Assembly (NCBI GenBank): GCA_023413555.1
Contig: JAEZPG010000015.1
Location: 1 to 48,546, forward strand
Reading direction: 5' to 3'
DNA: 48,546 nucleotides
From: Bacillota bacterium
Lineage (GTDB): Bacteria > Bacillota > Clostridia > Lachnospirales > Lachnospiraceae
Shown here piece by piece: positions 1-8,887 of the stretch. The notes under the pieces were generated by a model. The model saw nothing but the letters and a program-made list of their open reading frames with translations. It made no database searches and was not told where the DNA came from. Numbering within the stretch: position 1 is the first letter of the stretch; every line of letters begins with the position of its first letter. A program made the translations under genes and the position numbers.

Positions 1-120
1 AGCCCTTTAGGGCTAGCCTGAAGAAGAAATGCAATTGGCGAACCCTTCAGGCGCCTCCGGGCGCAAGCAGGAGAAAAGCCCTTATAGGGCTAGTGCAAGC
101 CACCGGCTAAGCCGGTGGTC
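1..120 (+). mobile_element. Hairpin array, possible 3' end of an IS200/IS605-type element or TnpB omega RNA
   Basis: At least five short perfect inverted repeats are packed into 120 bases: AGCCC/GGGCT (1-5 with 10-14), CCTGAAG/CTTCAGG (17-23 with 45-51), GCGCC/GGCGC around TCCG (51-55 with 60-64), AGCCC/GGGCT (77-81 with 87-91) and an 8-bp stem CCACCGGC/GCCGGTGG around TAA (100-107 with 111-118). It is more GC-rich than its surroundings and ends abruptly. Subterminal hairpins at the right end, overlapping an omega RNA, are typical of IS200/IS605 and IS1341-like elements. The transposase or tnpB gene would lie outside the window to the left, so this is inference. It could also be a stand-alone repeat or another structured RNA. 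Confidence 0.45.
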
Positions 121-125
121 TTGAC

Positions 126-344
126 TATGTTTAGAGTTTGGAGAAAATGACAATTATTCACGAAATCTTCACATAATTACTTGTGAAAATTCTTCTCAAT
201 AAGTAGACATAATTGATGAAAAGAAGTAAAATAGGTCTATGCTTCTTTTAACAAAATATTAACAAGAAGAATACAAATCTTAACGATATGCCTTAAAAGC
301 AAGTGGGCAGAATAACAAATTAAAGAATTAAAGGAGATTAAACC
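126..344. other. Non-coding region upstream of secDF
   Basis: AT-rich stretch between the hairpin array and secDF. I see no convincing gene and no convincing promoter; the best -35-like hexamer (TTGATG, 213-218) is followed at 17 bases by a poor -10 (TCTATG). The only clear signal is the secDF ribosome site AAAGGAGA just before its ATG. Confidence 0.4.
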
Positions 345-2516
345 ATGAATACAAAGAAGAAGGGGATACTGCAACTTCTTATCACAGTTGTAGTTATCGC
401 CGCATGCGCATTTGTTGTGATTTTTGGCTTTGGCAAGTGGCATCGTGGTAAAGCAGAGAACATAAATCTGGGTCTTGACCTTGCAGGTGGTGTTAGTGTT
501 ACTTATGAGGCTCTAGATGAAAAGGTTACAGAGAAACAGATGAATCTGACACTTGAGAAGTTAAAACAGCGTGTACAAACCTACTCACTGGAATCAGATG
601 TTTATTTAGAAGGTGACAGGCGAATCAACGTAGATATACCTGGCGAGGAGGATGCTAAAAGAGTATTGGCCGAACTTGGAGAACCAGCTACGGTAGAGTT
701 TAGAGATGAATCCGGGAAGGTATTACTGGATGGTTCTATGATATCAAAAGCACAGGGTTATGCTGGTACTAACCAATCAACGAATAAAACGGAATATAAA
801 GTACTTCTTGAATTCACCAAAAAAGGAACTACTAAATTTGCTGAAGCTACTGCAGCCAATGTAGGAAAACCTCTTTATATCTATTACGATGGGAATCAGG
901 TAAGTGCTCCTACTGTCAATGAAGCGATAACTAGCGGTAGTGCAGAAATTAATAACATGATGGACTATGATGAGGCAAATAAGTTAGCTACTTTTATTAA
1001 CATTGGAGCCCTTCCTGTTGAACTGAAATCTATCCGTACCAATATTGTTGGTGCAAAACTTGGCTCTGATGCGTTAAATCGAAGTTTAATTGCTGGTGCA
1101 ATTGGTTTAGCAGTTGTTTTAGTATTCATGATTGTGGTATATCGTATACCTGGGGTGGCAGCAAGTATTGCATTATGCTTATATGTATTATTGACGTTAT
1201 TAACTTTAAATGGCTTAAATATTACATTGACCTTACCTGGTGTAGCCGGCATTGTCTTATCCATAGGTATGGCGGTGGATGCTAATGTAATTATCTTTAC
1301 AAGAATTAAGGAAGAACTGGCTAAAGGCAAGACAGTTCGCTCTGCTATGAAGCTTGGCTTCCACAAAGCTCTTTCAGCAATTGTAGATGGTAATGTTACT
1401 ACCTTGATTGCAGCGGCGGTATTATATTTTATCGGTAGTGGAACTGTTCAAGGTTTTGCACAAACCTTAGCAATTGGTATTATTTTATCCATGTTTACAG
1501 CACTTGTAGTAACTAAATTTGTAATGAATATATTATTTAATATAGGCTTTACCAATGAAAAATTCTATGGTGTGGTAAAGGAGAGAAAATCTATTCCTGT
1601 TGTTGTCAATTTTAAGAAGTTTGCGGGCATTTCATTTGCAATTATTATAATTGGTGTTGGTTTTATGGTATTCCATAAAGCAAATGGAAATGATATCTTA
1701 AACTTTGGTCTGGACTTTAAGGGTGGTACTTCTACAGAGGTTCAGATGAGTACAGATACTGATTTGACAGAAGATTTAAAGAGTAAGATTTCAGATTCTG
1801 TAAAGGCTGTTGTTGGTGAGACACCTGTTATTTCAGCTGTAGAAAATCAGAATTCCTATGTGATTAAAACAACTACTCTGGATGATGAAAAGACGAATGC
1901 TCTTGCAGACATGTTTAAAAAGGATTATGGAATTGAAGCAGATAAGATTAGTTCTGAGACAATTAGCCCAACTGTAAGTAATGAGATGAAGATGAATGCT
2001 GTAAAGGCTATCTTAATAGCGGCAGTCTGTATGTTGATCTATATCTGGATTCGATTTAAGGATATCCGTTTTGGTTCCAGCGCTGTAATCGCATTAATCC
2101 ATGATGTGTTAGTTGTATTAACCGTATATGCAATTATTCGTAGTTTAGATGTTGGTAACACTTTCATTGCTTGTATGCTCACTATTGTTGGTTACTCCAT
2201 CAATGCTACTATCGTTATCTTTGATAGAATCCGTGAGAATGTAAAGGGAAGAAAAGCCCTGACCAATTTAGACGTAGTGGTGAATGACAGTATCAACCAG
2301 ACCTTAACGAGAAGTATCAATACTTCTTTAACTACCTTCATTATGGTATTCTTTCTGTATATCTTTGGAGTTGAAGCATTGAAGGATTTTGCGCTTCCAT
2401 TAATGGTAGGTATCATTGGTGGTGCATATTCCTCTATCTTTATTACGGGTAGTTTATGGTATATCATGCATCCAAAGAAGCAAAAGAAGGTACAAGAGAA
2501 AGTGATAAAGCAATAA
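345..2516 (+). CDS. secDF: SecD-SecF fusion protein translocase subunit
   Basis: Accessory membrane subunit of the Sec translocon that uses the proton gradient to help pull exported proteins across the membrane. At 723 aa it carries both halves in one chain. The SecD half has an N-terminal membrane helix (about 8-30), LGLDLAGG (42-49), a periplasmic-type domain and a helix bundle (about 248-396) with the conserved VDANVIIF segment near 311. The SecF half starts with a helix near residues 420-445, then NFGLDFKGG (453-461), and a second bundle (about 555-710) with SINATIVIFDRIRE near 617-630. The start is set by AAAGGAGATTAAACC before the ATG. Fused SecDF is common in Firmicutes. It is followed by a terminator, so it is probably monocistronic. 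Confidence 0.96.
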   Translation: MNTKKKGILQLLITVVVIAACAFVVIFGFGKWHRGKAENINLGLDLAGGVSVTYEALDEKVTEKQMNLTLEKLKQRVQTYSLESDVYLEGDRRINVDIPGEEDAKRVLAELGEPATVEFRDESGKVLLDGSMISKAQGYAGTNQSTNKTEYKVLLEFTKKGTTKFAEATAANVGKPLYIYYDGNQVSAPTVNEAITSGSAEINNMMDYDEANKLATFINIGALPVELKSIRTNIVGAKLGSDALNRSLIAGAIGLAVVLVFMIVVYRIPGVAASIALCLYVLLTLLTLNGLNITLTLPGVAGIVLSIGMAVDANVIIFTRIKEELAKGKTVRSAMKLGFHKALSAIVDGNVTTLIAAAVLYFIGSGTVQGFAQTLAIGIILSMFTALVVTKFVMNILFNIGFTNEKFYGVVKERKSIPVVVNFKKFAGISFAIIIIGVGFMVFHKANGNDILNFGLDFKGGTSTEVQMSTDTDLTEDLKSKISDSVKAVVGETPVISAVENQNSYVIKTTTLDDEKTNALADMFKKDYGIEADKISSETISPTVSNEMKMNAVKAILIAAVCMLIYIWIRFKDIRFGSSAVIALIHDVLVVLTVYAIIRSLDVGNTFIACMLTIVGYSINATIVIFDRIRENVKGRKALTNLDVVVNDSINQTLTRSINTSLTTFIMVFFLYIFGVEALKDFALPLMVGIIGGAYSSIFITGSLWYIMHPKKQKKVQEKVIKQ

Positions 2517-2548
2517 AATGCATAAGTAGAAAGATTTAGGATATAAAG

Positions 2549-2598
2549 AGGATAGAAAATTGGAAGGAATGCCACTTTCTATCCTTTTTTCTTTTTTT
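2549..2598 (+). terminator. Intrinsic terminator of secDF
   Basis: Perfect 10-bp stem AGGATAGAAA/TTTCTATCCT (2549-2558 with 2576-2585), a 17-base loop, and a T-rich tail interrupted by a single C. Confidence 0.85.
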
Positions 2599-2699
2599 GA
2601 ATAGGATTTTATGTACTATCTGCTATCCAAGAGGGACATTTTATATTATAATAGAGGCTGAGACTTTTATTAAAAAATGTTAAAATAAGGGAGATAATA

Positions 2700-3962
2700 T
2701 TGGTGTTTGCAGAAGAGAGAATTGTTATAACAAATAGTGATAAATCCTCAACTAGAAAAGAAAAAGTAAAAAAAGTAATTGCTATGGGATTGCCTATGTT
2801 ACTTGGAGCTGTGTTCGGCTTTTGTTTTATTATCTTTTTAGATTCTGTAGAGGCCAGTGATAAGATTAATGGATTATTTTTGATTATAATCTTCATACCA
2901 AGTATAGTTACCTCCATAATTCTACATATCATTGTCCATGAATTAGGACATGTCATTATGGGACTACTTACAGGTTATATGTTTTATTCCTATCGAATCT
3001 TTTCCTTGATGTTTTTAAGAGAGGATGGAAAATGGAAGTTTAGGAGATATACACTTCCGGGAACTGCAGGTCAGGCAATCATGCTTCCACCAAAAAAGAA
3101 GGATGGGCATTTTTCATGGTTTTTATACAATCTAGGTGGTGGCCTGATGAACATTGTACTTTCCCTGATTACATTGGCGATTTATCTTTTGATTCCTAAT
3201 TTATCAGGTGTAGTTGGAATTATGTTGCTATGCTTCCTAATGGCAGGGTTCATCATTGGTGTTTCCAATCTGTTACCAATACCCAATGCCATGATGCCCA
3301 ATGCTGGAAGTAATATGCTAGCTTTGTATAAGGATGAGCTTGTAAGAGAGTGTTTCTATAAGCAGTTGAATTTAGTGGCAAGTTTAGCTCAGAATAAATC
3401 TTTTAAGGATTTTCCCCTGGAGTATTATCAGCTGCCAAAAGAAGCGAACCTAAAGAACCCAATCATAGCTACTATGAAAAACTATGAATTAGAATACTAC
3501 TATGACATAGAAGACTATAGTGCTTTAGTGAATCTGTTAAATGAAATGGAACAGGAAAAGGTACAATCAAAACTTATCAAGTTTTGTTTTGATACGGAGC
3601 GTTTGTTTGTTGAGTGTATGCAGGGTCCTAGAGAAGAAATAATAGAGCATCTATGCACCAAGCAATTGTTAAATCTTATGAAACAAGCAAAGAATACTCC
3701 TGAAATGAATAGAATTCTTATGGCCTATGAAGGTCTCTATGTAAAAGATATTGCTGAAGCAAAGCAGCATTATGGGAAGGCCCTTAAGCTATTAGAGAAG
3801 TATCCCTTTAAGGGAGTAGCAGATATTGAAAGACGACTGTTGAAAATGGTAAAGGAAAAACTGGACGAATCTGTCATTGAGGAAGAAAAGATTGACGTAG
3901 CAGAGATTGACAAGATAGCTGTGACAGAAGAAATATCAGAAATAGAAGAGTCCGGAGAATAA
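2700..3962 (+). CDS. M50-type (site-2 protease-like) membrane metalloprotease
   Basis: Probable intramembrane zinc metalloprotease of unknown substrate, 420 aa. The zinc motif HELGH is at residues 80-84 inside a hydrophobic helix, preceded by a helix at about 30-47. Further hydrophobic segments follow at about 135-185. NLLPIPNAMMPNAG resembles the NPDG-like second motif of the family in position but not exactly. The C-terminal half (about 215-420) is soluble, helical and ends very acidic; it may be a TPR-like domain. The start is a TTG at 2700 with AAGGGAGA eight bases upstream; no ATG fits better. recJ follows 25 bases after the stop, so the two may be co-transcribed. Confidence 0.75.
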   Translation: MVFAEERIVITNSDKSSTRKEKVKKVIAMGLPMLLGAVFGFCFIIFLDSVEASDKINGLFLIIIFIPSIVTSIILHIIVHELGHVIMGLLTGYMFYSYRIFSLMFLREDGKWKFRRYTLPGTAGQAIMLPPKKKDGHFSWFLYNLGGGLMNIVLSLITLAIYLLIPNLSGVVGIMLLCFLMAGFIIGVSNLLPIPNAMMPNAGSNMLALYKDELVRECFYKQLNLVASLAQNKSFKDFPLEYYQLPKEANLKNPIIATMKNYELEYYYDIEDYSALVNLLNEMEQEKVQSKLIKFCFDTERLFVECMQGPREEIIEHLCTKQLLNLMKQAKNTPEMNRILMAYEGLYVKDIAEAKQHYGKALKLLEKYPFKGVADIERRLLKMVKEKLDESVIEEEKIDVAEIDKIAVTEEISEIEESGE

Positions 3963-3987
3963 TAGACAATTAGTTTGGAGACAAAAG

Positions 3988-5754
3988 ATGGAAAAATGGT
4001 TTATAAAAAATAGACAAGGGGATTATAGTAAGATTGCAGAGAAGTATGGCATTAGTGATATATTGGTGAAGTTGATTGCCAATAGAAGTATTCATAGTGA
4101 AGAAGCATTAACACAATATCTTAATCCATCGCTATCTCAGCTTCATGATCCAGTGTTAATGAAGGATATGAAGAAGGCGGTTGCCATACTGAAGGACAAG
4201 ATTGAGAAGAAACAGTCTATAAGAATTGTAGGAGACTATGATGTGGATGGGGTAATGTCTACCTATATTCTCTACACTGGTTTATGTAAAGCAGGGGCCA
4301 GTGTAGACTACGATATTCCAGAGAGAATTAAAGATGGGTATGGGATTAATATTTCTATCATTGAAAAGGCCAATGAAGATGGTATAAATACCATATTAAC
4401 TTGTGACAATGGAATAGCGGCTATAGACCAGATTGCCCATGCGAAAGATCTGGGGATGACAGTGATAGTTACTGATCATCATGATATTGGATTTATAGAG
4501 AATGAGGGCAAGAGAAGCTACCAGTTGCCTAAAGCAGATGCTATAGTCAATCCCAAACAGGAGGATTGTAACTACCCTTACAAGGGAATCTGCGGAGCAG
4601 TAGTTGCCTATAAATTGATAGAGGCTTTATATCGGTCGCTACACATAAACGAGAAGGAGATTGAGGTACTACTGGAATTTGTGGCAATCGCCACTGTCTG
4701 CGATGTTATGGATCTTATGGATGAAAATAGGGCAATTGTAAAGTATGGACTAGAGCACATGCCCCATACCACAAATCTTGGTCTTTCGTGTCTTATTGAC
4801 GAAACTGGAATAGGTGGAAAAGCTTTAAGTGTTTATCATCTGGGATTTATCATTGGCCCATGCATCAATGCTTCTGGAAGATTAGACTCAGCCAAATTAA
4901 GTCTTAGACTTTTTTTATCCAAGGAGGAAAAGACAGCCAGAGCCTTGGCAAAGGAATTAAAAGAGCTTAATGATGAACGTAAGGAGATGACACAGAAAGG
5001 GCTAGAGGAGGCTATTGCCATTATTGACAGTGGAACCTATGAAAAGGATAAGGTTTTGGTCATCTATTTACCGGATTGTCATGAAAGCCTGGCTGGAATC
5101 ATTGCCGGAAGATTGAAGGAACGCTATTATAGACCAGTAATAGTGTTAACAGATGGACATGATTGTATCAAGGGAAGCGCCAGATCCATTGAGGCTTATA
5201 ACATGTTTGAAGAATTAAATAAATGCAAAGATATTCTTAGTAAGTTTGGTGGACATCCTATGGCAGCAGGGTTATCTCTTCCAAAGGATAGATTATTGGA
5301 ACTGAGGGAAAGATTAAATGAGAATGTTTCCCTTTCAGAGGAGGATTTACAAGAGAAGGTTTCTATTGATTTGGTGTTATCCTTTGATCGTATCAACTAT
5401 TCGTTAATCCAAGAGATTTCTTTTCTGGAGCCATACGGAAAGGGGAATACAAGACCATTATTTGTAGAAAAAAATGTTCGGGTTATAAAAGCTACAATTA
5501 TCGGCAAGAATAGAAATGTTTTAAGAATGACGGTAGCATCCCCTGACCAGCCATCCCTAAGGTTTAATGCAATGCTTTTTCATAAGATAGATGTCTTTGA
5601 AGAATTAGTAATAAACAGATACGGACAATCTGAATTGGATGCAATCTATACTGGGAACGGAACCTCTATCTCTATGGATATGACTTTTTATCCAGATATA
5701 AATGAATACAATGGTATTCAAACAATACAGTTAATAATACAAAATTTCAGGTAA
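3988..5754 (+). CDS. recJ: Single-stranded-DNA-specific 5'-3' exonuclease RecJ
   Basis: RecJ digests single-stranded DNA 5' to 3' in recombinational and mismatch repair. The DHH-family signature is complete: DYDVDG (83-88), CDNG (139-142), DHH (163-165) and INASGRLD near 292-299. The DHHA1 domain shows GGHPMAAG (421-428), and a C-terminal OB-type segment contains EPYGKGNTRPLF. The length of 588 aa fits the family's usual core of about 570. The ATG start has a modest TTGGAG upstream. It follows the M50-type gene closely. A separate promoter for apt starts at its 3' end. Confidence 0.95.
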   Translation: MEKWFIKNRQGDYSKIAEKYGISDILVKLIANRSIHSEEALTQYLNPSLSQLHDPVLMKDMKKAVAILKDKIEKKQSIRIVGDYDVDGVMSTYILYTGLCKAGASVDYDIPERIKDGYGINISIIEKANEDGINTILTCDNGIAAIDQIAHAKDLGMTVIVTDHHDIGFIENEGKRSYQLPKADAIVNPKQEDCNYPYKGICGAVVAYKLIEALYRSLHINEKEIEVLLEFVAIATVCDVMDLMDENRAIVKYGLEHMPHTTNLGLSCLIDETGIGGKALSVYHLGFIIGPCINASGRLDSAKLSLRLFLSKEEKTARALAKELKELNDERKEMTQKGLEEAIAIIDSGTYEKDKVLVIYLPDCHESLAGIIAGRLKERYYRPVIVLTDGHDCIKGSARSIEAYNMFEELNKCKDILSKFGGHPMAAGLSLPKDRLLELRERLNENVSLSEEDLQEKVSIDLVLSFDRINYSLIQEISFLEPYGKGNTRPLFVEKNVRVIKATIIGKNRNVLRMTVASPDQPSLRFNAMLFHKIDVFEELVINRYGQSELDAIYTGNGTSISMDMTFYPDINEYNGIQTIQLIIQNFR

Positions 5755-5757
5755 CCT

Positions 5758-5786
5758 TTGCGTTTTTTAGATATTTTTGGTATACT
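5758..5786 (+). promoter_or_regulatory. Promoter of apt
   Basis: TTGCGT (5758-5763) and an extended -10, TGG-TATACT (5778-5786), are separated by 17 bases. It starts four bases after the recJ stop. A short GCGCC-AA-GGCGC inverted repeat (5837-5848) lies in the leader. Confidence 0.65.
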
Positions 5787-5875
5787 GTGATTTGGGTAAA
5801 ATAATGTAAATAGATACTAGATAAAAATCCAACATGGGCGCCAAGGCGCTCTTTGAATAGTAAGGAGCAAAAGAT

Positions 5876-6400
5876 ATGAAAAAGATCGACGATTATGTAA
5901 GAAGTATACCTGATTTTCCAGAGCCAGGAATTATCTTTAGAGATATTACTAGTGTACTACAAGATAAGGATGGTCTGCAATTAGCAATTAATAGTATGCA
6001 GGACTTGGTAAAGAATTTGGAATTTGATGTTGTGGTAGGTCCGGAATCAAGAGGGTTTATTTTTGGTGTTCCAATTGCCTATAATTTGAAAAAGTCCTTT
6101 GTTCCTGTACGAAAAAAGGGAAAGTTGCCTTGTGAAACCATTGAGAAGGAATATGACTTAGAATATGGCACAGCTACTATAGAAATCCATAAGGATGCTA
6201 TCAAGCCAGGACAAAAGGTGGTTATTATAGATGACTTAATAGCTACTGGTGGAACCATTGAAGCAATAACCGAATTAATTAAGCAGTTGGGTGGAGAAGT
6301 TGTTAAGATTGTCTTTCTAATGGAACTTGAAGGTCTTGAAGGGAAAAAGAAACTAAGTGGATATGATGTTGATGCTGTGATAAAATATCCAGGAAAGTAA
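5876..6400 (+). CDS. apt: Adenine phosphoribosyltransferase
   Basis: Cytoplasmic purine salvage enzyme converting adenine and PRPP to AMP and pyrophosphate. The 174-aa length is typical. The type I PRTase PRPP loop VVIIDDLIATGGT is at residues 115-127, and the N-terminal DFPEPGIIFRDIT is the classic Apt signature. VVGPESRGFIFG forms the conserved flexible segment. The AAGGAG ribosome site stands nine bases before the ATG. In many Firmicutes apt sits directly upstream of relA, as here; the two are separated by a strong terminator and a separate relA promoter, so they are probably not one operon. Confidence 0.96.
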   Translation: MKKIDDYVRSIPDFPEPGIIFRDITSVLQDKDGLQLAINSMQDLVKNLEFDVVVGPESRGFIFGVPIAYNLKKSFVPVRKKGKLPCETIEKEYDLEYGTATIEIHKDAIKPGQKVVIIDDLIATGGTIEAITELIKQLGGEVVKIVFLMELEGLEGKKKLSGYDVDAVIKYPGK

Positions 6401-6420
6401 GTATTTTTGTTTAAAAAAGA

Positions 6421-6452
6421 GAAGAAAGGGGGATTATCCCTCTTTCTTTTTT
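6421..6452 (+). terminator. Intrinsic terminator of apt
   Basis: A 13-bp stem (6421-6433 with 6437-6449, two G-T wobbles) around a TTA loop, ending in a T run. Confidence 0.9.
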
Positions 6453-6494
6453 AAATGAAGTAGTTCTCCTGATTGACATAATTCGCATAAATTA

Positions 6495-6524
6495 ATTGAT
6501 TTTTTAAATCAATATTATTATAAT
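6495..6524 (+). promoter_or_regulatory. Promoter of relA with inverted repeat over the -35
   Basis: TTGATT (6496-6501), 17 bases, then perfect TATAAT (6519-6524). The -35 lies inside an inverted repeat ATTGATTT/AAATCAAT (6495-6502 with 6506-6513), which could be an operator. The expected start of transcription is near 6531. Confidence 0.7.
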
Positions 6525-6573
6525 AGTATGATAAAACAGAAAAATGGAAGTTCCTTTAGTCGGTGGTGATAAT

Positions 6574-8874
6574 TTGGAGAACAAGAAAAAGATTGATAAA
6601 TCCATTTATAGTGAAGCAGAATATGTAGAACAGACTTTAAAGCCTGAGGAGTATACAGACCCTGAAGAGTTATTTAAGCAGTTAATTGATACGATTCGAG
6701 GGTATCATCCGTCTGCAGATTTGAGTCTAATTGAGAAGGCTTATAAGATTGCTTATGATGCTCATAAGACACAGAAACGTAAATCGGGGGAACCTTATAT
6801 AATACATCCTATCTGTGTGGCAATTATTTTAGCAAAGTTGGAATTGGATAAGGAGACTATAGTGGCTGGATTGCTCCATGATGTAGTGGAGGATACCGTC
6901 TTGACCACAGATGAAATAGCGTTTCAGTTTGGTGAAGAAATTGCCCTTTTGGTGGATGGTGTTACCAAGCTTACACAGTTAAATTATGATGCAGATAAAG
7001 TAGAGATACAGGCAGAAAATCTACGTAAGATGTTTTTAGCTATGGCAAAGGACATTCGAGTTATCTTAATTAAATTAGCCGATCGTTTGCACAATATGCG
7101 TACCCTTCAATTTATGAGATCAGAAAAGCAGAAAGAAAAAGCAAGGGAGACCATGGACATCTATGCGCCGATTGCACAACGTCTGGGTATATCAAAAATT
7201 AAGATTGAGTTAGACGATTTGTCTCTTAAATATCTGCAACCAGAGGTATTTGCTGACTTAAAGGAAAAGCTTGCTTCAGAGGCTGATGAAAGAGAAACTT
7301 TTATTGACAGTATAGTTAAGGAAGTTAGATATCATATCAATGAAGCTGAAATTGAGGCGGAGATTTACGGCCGAGTAAAACATTTCTTTAGTATATATAA
7401 GAAGATGGTAAACCAGAACAAAACACTGGATCAGATTTATGATTTATTTGCTGTCCGTATCATTGTGGATTCTGTGAAGGACTGTTATGCTGCTTTAGGC
7501 GTCATCCATGAAATGTATAAGCCAATCCCAGGCAGATTCAAGGATTATATTGCAATGCCTAAACCCAATATGTACCAATCCTTGCATACTACTTTAATTG
7601 GACCACAAGGGCAACCATTTGAGATTCAGATTCGTACCTTTGAGATGCATCGTACTGCAGAATACGGTATTGCTGCTCACTGGAAATATAAAGAAGGAGT
7701 AGATGGCAAGAATAGTAAGGATACAGAGGAAGCAAAGCTTACTTGGTTGCGTCAAATTCTTGAGTGGCAGAGAGATATGTCTGATAACAGGGAATTCTTA
7801 AGTCTCTTAAAAAGTGATTTAGACCTATTTTCTGAAAGTGTATATTGCTTTACTCCAACTGGTGATGTAAAGAATCTTCCTAATGGCTCCACCCCGATTG
7901 ATTTTGCTTATTCCATCCATAGTGCAGTAGGTAATAAAATGGTAGGTGCCCGTGTTAATGGAAAGTTAGTTACCATTGATTATAAGATTCAAAATGGTGA
8001 CAGAATAGAGATTATCACCTCTCAGAATTCTAAGGGACCTAGTAGGGATTGGCTGACATTGGTGAAGAGCACACAGGCTAAGAATAAAATCAACCAGTGG
8101 TTTAAAACACAGCTGAAGGAAGATAATATTATTCGTGGTAAGGAACTTGTAATTGTTTATTGCAAGTCTAAAAGTATTGTTCTTAGTGATTTGTTAAAAC
8201 CTGAGTTTATGAATGTGGTTATGGTTAAGTATGGCTTTAAGGACTGGGACAGTGTACTGGCAGCAGTTGGTCACGGTGGACTTAAAGAAGGACAGATTAT
8301 CAATAAACTGCAGGAGGAATATAATAAGAAGTACAAAAAAGAGATAACAGACACCAATATTCTAGAAACTATTTCTGAGGTAAAAGAAGCTAAACTCCCT
8401 GGAAAGAAAAGCAAAGGTGGCATTATGGTAAAAGGTATCCATGATGTGGCAGTACGTTTTTCCAAATGTTGCAGTCCCGTTCCGGGAGATGAGATTATTG
8501 GTTTTGTTACAAGAGGCCGTGGTGTTAGTATTCACCGAACAGACTGTATTAATATAATCAATCTTCCTAGTGAAGACAGAGCCCGTCTTATTGAAGCAGA
8601 ATGGCAGATGGGAACTGAGAAGCAAAAGGATGAATTATATACAGCAGAACTTAAAATATATGCCAATAACCGTAATGGAGTATTGGTAGATATTTCAAAG
8701 GTATTTACAGAAAACAAGATAGCAGTTACTTCTATGAATGTCAGAACTAATAAGCAGGGAACAGCTACCATTAGTGTAGGCTTTGAGATAAATGGAGTGA
8801 ATCAGCTTCATACTATTATTGGAAAGATTCAGAATGTGGAAAGCATCCTGGACATTGAGCGAACCAGTGGCTAA
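6574..8874 (+). CDS. relA: Bifunctional (p)ppGpp synthetase/hydrolase RelA/SpoT
   Basis: Makes and degrades the alarmone (p)ppGpp during starvation. Numbered from the TTG at 6574 (766 aa): an HD hydrolase domain with intact HDVVEDT (102-108); a synthetase domain with RFKDYIAMPK starting at 321 and EIQIRTFEMH shortly after; TGS domain (about 425-485); zinc-finger-like segment with RFSKCC (628-633); and a C-terminal ACT domain (about 680-766). The RxKD form of the synthetase motif together with intact HD points to a bifunctional enzyme. The TTG start is chosen because GGTGGTGAT, close to the extended anti-SD match, precedes it. An in-frame ATG at 6544 has no ribosome site and lies only about 13 bases from the predicted transcript start. 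Confidence 0.96.
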   Translation: MENKKKIDKSIYSEAEYVEQTLKPEEYTDPEELFKQLIDTIRGYHPSADLSLIEKAYKIAYDAHKTQKRKSGEPYIIHPICVAIILAKLELDKETIVAGLLHDVVEDTVLTTDEIAFQFGEEIALLVDGVTKLTQLNYDADKVEIQAENLRKMFLAMAKDIRVILIKLADRLHNMRTLQFMRSEKQKEKARETMDIYAPIAQRLGISKIKIELDDLSLKYLQPEVFADLKEKLASEADERETFIDSIVKEVRYHINEAEIEAEIYGRVKHFFSIYKKMVNQNKTLDQIYDLFAVRIIVDSVKDCYAALGVIHEMYKPIPGRFKDYIAMPKPNMYQSLHTTLIGPQGQPFEIQIRTFEMHRTAEYGIAAHWKYKEGVDGKNSKDTEEAKLTWLRQILEWQRDMSDNREFLSLLKSDLDLFSESVYCFTPTGDVKNLPNGSTPIDFAYSIHSAVGNKMVGARVNGKLVTIDYKIQNGDRIEIITSQNSKGPSRDWLTLVKSTQAKNKINQWFKTQLKEDNIIRGKELVIVYCKSKSIVLSDLLKPEFMNVVMVKYGFKDWDSVLAAVGHGGLKEGQIINKLQEEYNKKYKKEITDTNILETISEVKEAKLPGKKSKGGIMVKGIHDVAVRFSKCCSPVPGDEIIGFVTRGRGVSIHRTDCINIINLPSEDRARLIEAEWQMGTEKQKDELYTAELKIYANNRNGVLVDISKVFTENKIAVTSMNVRTNKQGTATISVGFEINGVNQLHTIIGKIQNVESILDIERTSG

Positions 8875-8887
8875 AGGAGGATATCAT

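Noticed and set aside
237..443. Minus-strand 68-codon frame crossing the secDF start
   Set aside because: It overlaps the secDF ribosome site and N-terminus, and its composition is that of AT-rich non-coding DNA.
965..1366. Antisense open frame within secDF
   Set aside because: It covers the conserved SecD membrane bundle on the other strand, with no ribosome site and no family match.
5837..5848. GCGCC/GGCGC repeat before apt as a purine riboswitch or operator
   Set aside because: A five-pair stem with a two-base loop; no purine riboswitch core is nearby. Left as a minor note.
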